This document shows positions 23,918 to 31,043 of a stretch of 48,400 nt of DNA, piece after piece. Origin of the DNA: a gamma proteobacterium HTCC2207 (lineage in GTDB: Bacteria > Pseudomonadota > Gammaproteobacteria > Pseudomonadales > Porticoccaceae); NCBI GenBank assembly GCA_905182275.1, contig CAJJAU010000045.1, positions 1 through 48,400 on the forward strand, read 5' to 3'. The translations under genes and the position numbers were made by a program. Every line of letters begins with the position of its first letter. Position 1 is the first letter of the stretch. The notes beneath the pieces were generated by a model. It was not told the DNA's origin. It saw nothing but the letters and a program-made list of their open reading frames with translations, and made no database searches.

Positions 23918-24931
23918 ATGTTAGAAATTGTAAATAATATTAAAGAGATCGACTGCTGCGCTTGGGACAGTATTCCTGAAGAGGTCTTATTATCTTCTCA
24001 GCCAGTCGTACTTCGGGGGTTAGTAGCTGATTGGCCAATAGTGGCGGCAGCTAATCAATCAACCGAGCAAACTATTGCCTATTTGAAAAAGTTTGATAGT
24101 GGCAGACCTCTTACGGCGATGGAAGGTGGCGCCGATATTGATGGGCGGATTTTTTATAATGATGATTTTGACGGGTTTAATTTTGATTATCATCGGATGA
24201 CTTTAGCCCAGGTATTTGAGAAATTGGTTGAATATCAAAGGATAGATAAACCACCGATGATCTATGTAGGATCGACTAATATAGATAACTGGTTGCCAGG
24301 CTTTAGAGATGAAAACGATTTAGTGCTTGGTGACAGATCACCACTAGCCTCGCTGTGGATCGGTAATCGGAGCCGTGTTGCACCTCATTATGATTTCCCA
24401 ACGAACATTGCATGCTCGGTCGCAGGCCGGCGACGATTTACGCTGTTTCCTCCCGAGCAATTGCATAATATGTATGTGGGTCCAATTGATCGTTCTCCAG
24501 CAGGTCAGCCAATCAGTTTAGTTGATCTGGCTGACCCAGACTACCAGCGCTTCCCAAAATTTGAGCAGGCTTTACAGGCTTCACAGGCAGCAGATTTAGC
24601 GCCTGGAGACGCAATACTAATACCTAGTATGTGGTGGCATCATGTTGAAGCTATGGACAGTCTAAATGTATTGGTTAACTATTGGTGGCGCAGTACACCC
24701 AGCTTTATGGGCCCACCACTAAGTGTATTACAGCACGCTATTTTAGGCCTTCGAGATTTACCGGAGGATCAACGAGCCGTATGGAAAGATTTATTTGACT
24801 ACTATGTATTCAATCCGAGTGAAGAAAACGTAGCGCACATTCCTGAATCCGTTAGAGGAGCGTTAAATCCAATAACTGAACAAACTGCCCAACAAATTCG
24901 TGGCCTATTATTAGAACAATTTAAGCACTAA
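23918..24931 (+). CDS. Cupin-8/JmjC-like Fe(II)/2-oxoglutarate oxygenase
   Basis: A 337-residue protein of the cupin-like (PF13621) group related to FIH and JmjC hydroxylases. The iron triad is visible: His157 and Asp159 in APHYDFPTN, and the distal His241 in PSMWWHHVEA. The stretch VAGRRRFTLFPPEQL after the HxD motif is the standard family segment. Such enzymes hydroxylate protein side chains or small molecules with O2 and 2-oxoglutarate. AGGGGA lies nine bases before ATG 23918. It sits between SapC and the second halogenase, with 29 and 23 bp gaps, so all are probably one transcript. The substrate is unknown; an amino-acid or peptide product shared with the halogenases is a fair guess. Confidence 0.9.
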   Translation: MLEIVNNIKEIDCCAWDSIPEEVLLSSQPVVLRGLVADWPIVAAANQSTEQTIAYLKKFDSGRPLTAMEGGADIDGRIFYNDDFDGFNFDYHRMTLAQVFEKLVEYQRIDKPPMIYVGSTNIDNWLPGFRDENDLVLGDRSPLASLWIGNRSRVAPHYDFPTNIACSVAGRRRFTLFPPEQLHNMYVGPIDRSPAGQPISLVDLADPDYQRFPKFEQALQASQAADLAPGDAILIPSMWWHHVEAMDSLNVLVNYWWRSTPSFMGPPLSVLQHAILGLRDLPEDQRAVWKDLFDYYVFNPSEENVAHIPESVRGALNPITEQTAQQIRGLLLEQFKH

Positions 24932-24954
24932 CAGTGTTTATTGGAGAGTTGAGT

Positions 24955-26442
24955 TTGACAGCACAAAGAATAAAAAAAGTGGTAATCGTTGGTGGGGGAA
25001 CCGCAGGTTGGATGGCTGCGGCCTCTATATCAAGGTTAATTGGTAGAGACCTGGATATCACTTTGGTTGAGTCCGATGAAATAGGGACTGTGGGTGTTGG
25101 AGAGGCGACTATTCCTACTTTTTTTGCCCTACATCAATTGCTGAAAATCAATGAAGCAGAGTTTCTTTCTGAGGTGCAGGGCACCATTAAGCTGGGTATT
25201 TCCTTTGAAAGTTGGAAAAACAAAGGAGAGGACTATATTCATGCCTTTGGGTATACAGGGAAATCATGTTGGGCTGCAGGGTTCCAACATTTTTGGCTCA
25301 AAGGAAAAGCTCTAGGTTTCAGTGAAGAATATAGCCATTACTCTCCAGAATTGATGGCGGCAAAAGCTAATAAGTTTGGTCTTCTCAAGCAGAATAGCTT
25401 GAATTATGCCTATCATATTGATGCCAGTTTATATGCTAAATTTCTGCGAAGAATGGCCGAAGAGAGCGGCGTTATTCGTAAAGAAGGAAAAATTGTTAAG
25501 GTCGACCAAGCTAGCGACGGGGATATCCAAAGTGTCGTTTTAGATTCTGGACTAAAGATTGATGGTGATCTGTTTATCGATTGCTCTGGATTTTCAGCCT
25601 TGTTGATCGACAAGACTTTGGGTGTCGAGTATGAAGACTGGTCCCACTGGTTGCCCTGTGACAGTGCTATTGCGGTGCAGACAGCATCGGTATCATCGCC
25701 CATTCCTTACACCCGTTCTATCGCCAGAGATTGCGGTTGGCAATGGCGTATTCCTCTGCAGTCGCGCGTGGGTAACGGATTGGTCTTCAGTAGCCAATAT
25801 ATGAGTGATGATGAAGCAACACAGTTTTTGCTGAATAATGTGGAAGGTGAAACCTTAACGACACCTCGAGTGATTAAGTTTCGCACCGGTCAACGAAAAA
25901 CACAATGGAGCAAAAACTGTGTCGCCTTGGGGCTCGCTGGAGGCTTTTTAGAGCCCTTAGAAAGCACCAGTATTCATCTTATTCAGCGCGGGATCATTCG
26001 TTTAATGCAGATGTTTCCGCTGACAGGCATAACAGATGCTGACCGTGATGAATTTAATCGTCAAATGAGTGACGAATATAACTTTATTCGTGATTTTATT
26101 ATCATGCACTATCACGTGACGGAGCGAAGCGACACCGCGTTTTGGAGACAGTGCAAAACTATGGATATCCCTGAGTCCTTAGATCATCGCCTAAGATTAT
26201 TTAAACAATCAGGGCGCGTATTTCAGGGGGAAGGAGATGTTTTTGGTGAAAACAGTTGGACCCAGGTTATGTTGGGCCAAGGTCTAATGCCAGAACAGTA
26301 CCATCCTATCGTTGATATGATGAGTGATGCTGAGCTAGAACGGTTCTTGAAAACGAATAAAGCCATGGTTGATCAGGTCGTCGGGCAATTACCTACACAT
26401 CAACAATTTTTGAATCAATATTGCCCAGCAAAACCACTCTAA
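24955..26442 (+). CDS. Flavin-dependent tryptophan-halogenase-family protein (copy 2)
   Basis: A 495-residue protein with the active-site signatures nearest to PrnA in this window. VGGGTAGWMAA binds FAD; Lys79 in TIKLGISF falls at the very number of the catalytic lysine of PrnA/RebH; the intact family box WQWRIP spans 262-267; and Glu336-Ser337 in FLEPLESTSI match PrnA Glu346-Ser347. I choose TTG 24955 because GGAGAG lies 8 bases upstream and the resulting start MTAQRIKKVVIVGGG is typical; GTG 24934 would add seven residues and has no ribosome binding site. It differs greatly from copy 1 in sequence, so the two are old paralogs rather than a recent duplication. The substrate is unknown. Confidence 0.92.
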   Translation: MTAQRIKKVVIVGGGTAGWMAAASISRLIGRDLDITLVESDEIGTVGVGEATIPTFFALHQLLKINEAEFLSEVQGTIKLGISFESWKNKGEDYIHAFGYTGKSCWAAGFQHFWLKGKALGFSEEYSHYSPELMAAKANKFGLLKQNSLNYAYHIDASLYAKFLRRMAEESGVIRKEGKIVKVDQASDGDIQSVVLDSGLKIDGDLFIDCSGFSALLIDKTLGVEYEDWSHWLPCDSAIAVQTASVSSPIPYTRSIARDCGWQWRIPLQSRVGNGLVFSSQYMSDDEATQFLLNNVEGETLTTPRVIKFRTGQRKTQWSKNCVALGLAGGFLEPLESTSIHLIQRGIIRLMQMFPLTGITDADRDEFNRQMSDEYNFIRDFIIMHYHVTERSDTAFWRQCKTMDIPESLDHRLRLFKQSGRVFQGEGDVFGENSWTQVMLGQGLMPEQYHPIVDMMSDAELERFLKTNKAMVDQVVGQLPTHQQFLNQYCPAKPL

Positions 26443-26459
26443 TCATTCCGGAGAATCAA

Positions 26460-26828
26460 GTGAATCAAACCAATGTATTTGGTGAATCGATTGAAGAGTG
26501 CTGTAGTCATCCCATTACGGGTTACTTCCGTGATGGGTTTTGCAATACGACTAAATATGATCGAGGCTCGCACACTATCTGTGCATTGATTACTGATGAT
26601 TTTTTAGTGTTTTCTCAGTCTCGAGGCAACGATTTATCAACACCCAGACCCGAATTTGAATTCCCTGGTTTAGTTGCCGGGCAATCTTGGTGCTTATGTG
26701 CGGGTCGCTGGCTTGAAGCCCATGAGGCTGGTTTTGCGCCTAGAGTTCATTTAAAACGCACTAACAGCGAATCACTCAATATTGTGCCTTTGGACATACT
26801 GCGGCACTATGCAACAGATCTAAACTAG
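26460..26828 (+). CDS. DUF2237 (PF09996) family protein
   Basis: A 122-residue protein. NVFGESIEECCSHPITGYFR, CNTTKYDRGSHTICA and GNDLSTPRPEFEFPGL, then WCLCAGRWLEAHEAG, give a near-complete DUF2237 pattern. The function of the family is not known to me. Several conserved cysteines (ECC, FCN, WCLC) and acidic residues suggest metal or redox chemistry, which is inference. The start is GTG 26460, preceded by GGAG seven bases upstream and 17 bp after the second halogenase; an in-frame upstream ATG at 26421 would overlap that gene and add non-conserved residues. Probably co-transcribed with the halogenase operon. Confidence 0.88.
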   Translation: MNQTNVFGESIEECCSHPITGYFRDGFCNTTKYDRGSHTICALITDDFLVFSQSRGNDLSTPRPEFEFPGLVAGQSWCLCAGRWLEAHEAGFAPRVHLKRTNSESLNIVPLDILRHYATDLN

Positions 26829-26853
26829 ATTTTAAAAATCAGAGGGTGAACGT

Positions 26854-27474
26854 ATGGGTCTTTATGATAAGTACATTTTACCAAGTTTTTTAAACTGCGC
26901 CTGCGGCAGTAAGCCGATCAATTATCAACGACAAAAAGTGGTTCCTTGTGCCGAGGGCATTATTTTAGAAGTTGGAATTGGCTCCGGGTTGAATATTCCA
27001 TTTTACGACAGAGCTAAGGTGAAGAAACTCATTGGTCTTGATCCATCAGCTGAGCTTAATGCCATGGCCCAAAAAATGGCCAATAAGCATGACCTTGAGG
27101 TTCAGTTTTTACTCAGTGGTGCTGAGGATATTCCTCTTCCAGATCATCACGTAGATACGGTCTTAGTGACCTACACGATGTGTACTATTCCCGATGCGCT
27201 TACGGCCAATAAAGAAATGCTCAGAGTGTTAAAGCCCGGTGGCAAGATGATTTTTTGCGAACATGGTCTAGCCCCTGATGCGAAGGTGTCAAAATGGCAG
27301 AGCCGAATCGACCCGCTCTGGGGAAAGATTGCCGGTGGCTGTCACCTAAATCGTGATATTCCTGAGTTGATTCGTTCTGCGGGTTTTCATATTCAAACTA
27401 TGGATGAGATGTATCTACCCAGCACCCCTAAATTTGCGGGTTACAATTATTGGGGCGTTGCAACCCACGGTTAA
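26854..27474 (+). CDS. Class I SAM-dependent methyltransferase
   Basis: A 206-residue methyltransferase. LEVGIGSGLNIPFYDRA is the SAM-binding motif I, IGLDPS the motif II acid, and AEDIPLPDHHVDTVLVTYTM covers motifs III-IV; VLKPGGKMIFCEHG is the usual post-core strand. It resembles the Methyltransf_11 group that includes METTL7-like and phospholipid N-methyltransferase-like proteins, but the acceptor is unknown. GAGGGTG lies just upstream of ATG 26854, 25 bp after the DUF2237 gene, so it is likely the last gene of the operon. Its end is 12 bp from the convergent HxlR-type regulator. Confidence 0.88.
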   Translation: MGLYDKYILPSFLNCACGSKPINYQRQKVVPCAEGIILEVGIGSGLNIPFYDRAKVKKLIGLDPSAELNAMAQKMANKHDLEVQFLLSGAEDIPLPDHHVDTVLVTYTMCTIPDALTANKEMLRVLKPGGKMIFCEHGLAPDAKVSKWQSRIDPLWGKIAGGCHLNRDIPELIRSAGFHIQTMDEMYLPSTPKFAGYNYWGVATHG

Positions 27475-27486
27475 TTGAATGGCACT

Positions 27487-28422
27487 TTAGCGCTTAAAGT
27501 GAACCTCAGTCGCGATAAGCCCTTCGCCACATTGGTCGCAGCGCACCTCGGCATTTAAATCTGCACCACAGCTTATGTGCTTGAGTAGAATGGGGTTGCC
27601 ATCTCCCGTTGTGCACCATTTATCGCCCCACGCCATGAGTGTTACAAAATAGGGGAATAGATCTCGACCCTTATCGGTAAGATGATAGTCATAACGCAGT
27701 GGACTAACTTGGTAGGGCTGCTGATAAAAAATACCTTCGTTAACTAATAGTTTTAACCGATCGGCGAGAATATTCGTCGCCACCGGCAGCTCTGTATGGA
27801 AATCATCAAAGCGATTAAACCCATGAAAAGCCAACGCAATAATATTTGCGGTCCAGCGATCACCCAATAGATTAATTAAATTGTTGTAGAGTGTTTTACC
27901 ACGGTCTTCAGAGGCAGAGAGGTTTGATGATCGTCTGCGTGTTTTGGTGATACGTGTATCGTTTTTAGCACCGGGACCTTTATGAAAGCTTACATCTGTC
28001 GAAAGTACTGACTGATTGCAATGGCTGCATTCCATCATTGGCCAAAATGCCTTGCCACAGCGGTCGTGGATCAATTCCACAGAATCTAACGCTGGAGTGG
28101 TGAAATACTTTCGTTCCCAAGTCATGGCCATTAATCCATTGCGATAGAGTTCAATGGACTTTTTTGTCATATGATAGGTGGGTCGTTTTTGACCTTTAAC
28201 GGTAATATCTTTGCGCAGACAACCCACTGACTGTAGCCAGCTGAGTCTATTGCTAAGGACACCGCGAGAAGCCCCCGTGCCGGCTAGCATATCGCTAAAA
28301 GTGTTAATGCCCCAAAACACCTCTTGAAGAATTAATAGACACCACTTATCACCAATTTCATCGAGAGCGCGGTTAATTGAGCTCGCTTTAGTGCTGACTG
28401 TGGTTTTACCTGAGAGGTTCAT
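27487..28422 (-). CDS. Tandem HxlR-family regulator with two winged-helix units and two putative zinc ribbons
   Basis: A 311-residue protein containing two complete HxlR-like halves. Unit 1: DKWCLLIL (25-32) begins the winged helix, ending with HDRCG (Cys122) and CSHC (Cys132, Cys135). Unit 2: DRWTANII (188-195) begins the second, ending with HISCG (Cys285) and CDQC (Cys295, Cys298). The HxxCG to CxxC spacing is the same in both halves (10 residues from Cys122 to Cys132 and from Cys285 to Cys295), so each unit has a matching four-ligand zinc-ribbon-like tail. Ordinary HxlR proteins are about 110 residues and act as dimers; this one would be a built-in dimer. It is 36 bp downstream of the carotenoid oxygenase gene in the same direction and may control that gene or the divergent acyl-CoA operon. 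Confidence 0.9.
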   Translation of the reverse strand: MNLSGKTTVSTKASSINRALDEIGDKWCLLILQEVFWGINTFSDMLAGTGASRGVLSNRLSWLQSVGCLRKDITVKGQKRPTYHMTKKSIELYRNGLMAMTWERKYFTTPALDSVELIHDRCGKAFWPMMECSHCNQSVLSTDVSFHKGPGAKNDTRITKTRRRSSNLSASEDRGKTLYNNLINLLGDRWTANIIALAFHGFNRFDDFHTELPVATNILADRLKLLVNEGIFYQQPYQVSPLRYDYHLTDKGRDLFPYFVTLMAWGDKWCTTGDGNPILLKHISCGADLNAEVRCDQCGEGLIATEVHFKR

Positions 28423-28458
28423 TGAATTGGGGTTCCTAGGGGCAATAAAGGGATGAGA

Positions 28459-29964
28459 CTATGCCCAAAGATCCTCACCACGACTCCACCAAGCATGGAA
28501 ACCAACAGGCACGCGATGAGGTATTTTAACCCGTGCAATGGGTCCTTGAGATATATCTTGAGCATCGAATATCTGTAGCTCAGATGTCCACGTGTTGCTG
28601 TCGGTGACCAAAGACATGACATAGCCATGATCTTCTACGCTATTACGATCGGCGCCTTTAACCGGCGCAAAAGGGGTTTCACTACCATAAACACCATCGC
28701 CATAGTCCCATTGGACGTTTTGACCGGTGTCGTTATTGTATTTAACCATTCCATTGAAGCGCAGAGTATGGCCGCCTTCTTCGAGCAGTGGAATACGTTG
28801 ATGATAGGCATATTTAGATTTTATACCATGATAAATTTGGTTGATTTTATTGAATTCTGTATTTAGATCGTCAATATCACCTTCACGGACTTCGCCAGTC
28901 ACTAGGTTAAAACGCCAGCGATAGTTGTTGGCTTCCAAGCGCATGTAAGCCAGCATATGAGACAGTGCGCCCTCCTCATTGGCAGCATTTGGCATTGGGT
29001 TAATCGATCGACAGCCATCCATAGTGATCCAATCGCCGTCTTCCCAACAGTTGGACACATGCAGAATAAAACAGGGTTCACAGTCGAACCAACGGATTTC
29101 TCTAGCATCGCCATAACGCGGAATAACACCGAACCGCGAGGGCATATCATGGTGAAAATTGAGCACCCGCATGTTGTGGTTACGCAATACCTTCATGTCA
29201 TGGAAGAACGGCAAATCATGGAGGATGGTGTAATGGGTAGTAAAGCCTAAATCATGAGGTAAACGTGGTCCGGCCAACTCAATATCAACCTCATGGCGCA
29301 GGGTTCCATCGGGGTTAGCAACACCATAGGTCATGAAGGGTGCATCATCGCCATAGTCCATAAAAATTAATTCACCGGTGTTCCAGTCTATGTGACTATG
29401 AGCAGACATATTTCTGCGCGTACGACCTTCAACATCAAAAACACCCTGATTTTCTAAGGTCAGAGGGTTCATCTGATAGGGAATTCCGGCGTTGTACCAA
29501 GTGGGTACGAGCTTGCCATTAAACATCACAATATCGGTATTACCGGTATCTTTGATAGGAAAATCAGGCAGTGAAAAATCGAAAGGCCCCATGACCCCCG
29601 GCCATACTGCTTCACTTTTTGTCATTTCATGCTGCAGGGCAGCTGTATGAATATAACTATTGCGATAAGACGCCTTACCGTCCCTGATATAAATAGCATG
29701 TACCATCCCATCACCATCAAAGGGGTGATAGAGGTTTTTGGGCTTAAACATTGGATTGGGCCCATTGCGGTAAAACGCACCAAACAAATCATCCGGTAGC
29801 TCACCGATAACCTCTAGTTCATTGACCACAATTTCATCAGAGGTTGGCGCATAGGCACCATGAAGATAGGGATTATCTAACTCGTAAATCCATTGTTGAG
29901 TGTTATCAAATTTAGGGGCAGATCCGATACATTTCTCGGTAATTTCGAAGAAATTACTACTCAT
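28459..29964 (-). CDS. Carotenoid-oxygenase-family dioxygenase (RPE65/lignostilbene dioxygenase-like)
   Basis: A 501-residue protein of the carotenoid oxygenase family (PF03055), a seven-bladed propeller with a four-histidine iron centre. The likely ligands are His189 (SAHSHID), His237 (PHDLGFTTHY), His302 (ILHVSN) and His490 (VGFHAWW); the N-terminal FYRNGPNPMF and HPFDGDGMVHAI are also typical. The enzymes split C=C bonds with O2 in carotenoids, apocarotenoids or stilbenes. No signal peptide is present. AAGGA lies before ATG 29964. It is divergent from a nitronate-monooxygenase/acyl-CoA ligase/thiolase operon, which could use the acid made from the aldehyde product. Substrate class is not settled by sequence alone. 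Confidence 0.93.
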   Translation of the reverse strand: MSSNFFEITEKCIGSAPKFDNTQQWIYELDNPYLHGAYAPTSDEIVVNELEVIGELPDDLFGAFYRNGPNPMFKPKNLYHPFDGDGMVHAIYIRDGKASYRNSYIHTAALQHEMTKSEAVWPGVMGPFDFSLPDFPIKDTGNTDIVMFNGKLVPTWYNAGIPYQMNPLTLENQGVFDVEGRTRRNMSAHSHIDWNTGELIFMDYGDDAPFMTYGVANPDGTLRHEVDIELAGPRLPHDLGFTTHYTILHDLPFFHDMKVLRNHNMRVLNFHHDMPSRFGVIPRYGDAREIRWFDCEPCFILHVSNCWEDGDWITMDGCRSINPMPNAANEEGALSHMLAYMRLEANNYRWRFNLVTGEVREGDIDDLNTEFNKINQIYHGIKSKYAYHQRIPLLEEGGHTLRFNGMVKYNNDTGQNVQWDYGDGVYGSETPFAPVKGADRNSVEDHGYVMSLVTDSNTWTSELQIFDAQDISQGPIARVKIPHRVPVGFHAWWSRGEDLWA

Positions 29965-30137
29965 AATCCTTATCTCTACTAGTCTTTAACCAAACTATGC
30001 CTCAGTATGGTCTATTTATGCAAGTACCTAGGCCGGTTTTAAAGAGTGCATTTGCCAGCGCATCAGCAGTTGGTTAGTATTTAGACTCTGATTGGTCTCA
30101 TGATAAAAGTAAGGCTTCAGTCTATGGATAAGCTCTA
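29965..30137. promoter_or_regulatory. Divergent promoter region of the dioxygenase and the NMO/ligase/thiolase operon
   Basis: This 173-bp gap separates the two divergent transcription units and is the natural site for control by the adjacent tandem HxlR regulator. I found no convincing long palindrome. Confidence 0.35.
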
Positions 30138-31043
30138 ATGTCATTTAGTAATCTTCGTTTGCCAGTTATTCAGGCGCCGATGTTTTTATTGTCTGGGCCT
30201 GAAATGGTCATTGCCAGCTGTAGAGCGGGGATTGTCGGATCATTTCCCTCGCCTAATGCTAGGACCATCGATGTGTTAGAACAGTGGTTACGCACTATTA
30301 CTGAGGCACTTGCAGGTTCTCCGCAAGCGGCACCCTGGGCGTTAAATTTAGTGATGCACCGGTCTAATCCCCGCCGTCTTGAAGATCTACAGTTAGCGGT
30401 TAAATACCGAGCCCCTATTGTTATCACTGCACTGGGTAGCCCCGAGGAAGCAGTGGATGCTGTGCAAGCTTATGGCGGAAAAGTTTACGCAGATGTAACA
30501 ACCATTGAATTTGCCCGTCGCGCTGCGGCATCGGGAGTCGACGGTTTGGCATTGATTTGCTGCGGCGCGGGAGGTCATACCGGCCAGCTATCACCCTTTG
30601 CCTTTGTCGATGAAGTTCGCCAGTTTTTTGATGGAGAGATCATCCTCTCGGGGGCTATTGGCAATGGCCGCGCCATTCGAGCAGCACAAGTTTTAGGCGC
30701 TGACTATGTATATATGGGGACACGATTCATACCGACTGACGAATCTTTAGCTCAAACAGACTACAAAACCATGGTGGTCGAATCCAGCGGTGCAGATATC
30801 GTTACTTCAGATTCAGTCACCGGTGTTAAAGCCAATTGGCTTAAAGGAAGCCTGGTTAACGCTGGCTATGACACTGACAACATGCCATCGCCTGGAGAGA
30901 TTAATTTTCTTGAGGCTGCGGGGGATGTCAAACGATGGCGAGATATCTGGGCAGCAGGCCAGTCAGTGGGGTCTATTAGTCGCAATCAATCTATTGCTGA
31001 GGTGGTTGATCAGTTAGATAAAGAGTATAGGGCCAGCCTATGA
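30138..31043 (+). CDS. Nitronate monooxygenase-family flavoprotein (2-nitropropane dioxygenase-like)
   Basis: A 301-residue TIM-barrel flavoprotein. LPVIQAPMFLLSGPEMVIAS is the classic N-terminal strand, CCGAGGHTGQLSPFAFV contains the conserved GGHTG with the catalytic-type His, and LSGAIGNGRAI plus GADYVYMGTRF bind the FMN phosphate. NMO proteins oxidise nitronates, but many family members sit in acyl-CoA catabolic operons with unknown roles, and trans-acting enoyl reductases share the fold. Here it is the first gene of an operon with an acyl-CoA ligase (4-bp overlap) and two thiolases, so a role in breakdown of an unusual acid is more likely than nitronate detoxification. ATG 30138 is used. 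Confidence 0.88.
   Translation: MSFSNLRLPVIQAPMFLLSGPEMVIASCRAGIVGSFPSPNARTIDVLEQWLRTITEALAGSPQAAPWALNLVMHRSNPRRLEDLQLAVKYRAPIVITALGSPEEAVDAVQAYGGKVYADVTTIEFARRAAASGVDGLALICCGAGGHTGQLSPFAFVDEVRQFFDGEIILSGAIGNGRAIRAAQVLGADYVYMGTRFIPTDESLAQTDYKTMVVESSGADIVTSDSVTGVKANWLKGSLVNAGYDTDNMPSPGEINFLEAAGDVKRWRDIWAAGQSVGSISRNQSIAEVVDQLDKEYRASL

Noticed and set aside
28419-29150. Short frames overlapping the carotenoid-oxygenase gene
   Set aside because: The dioxygenase frame has all four iron-binding histidines and spans the region; the alternatives have no supporting motif.
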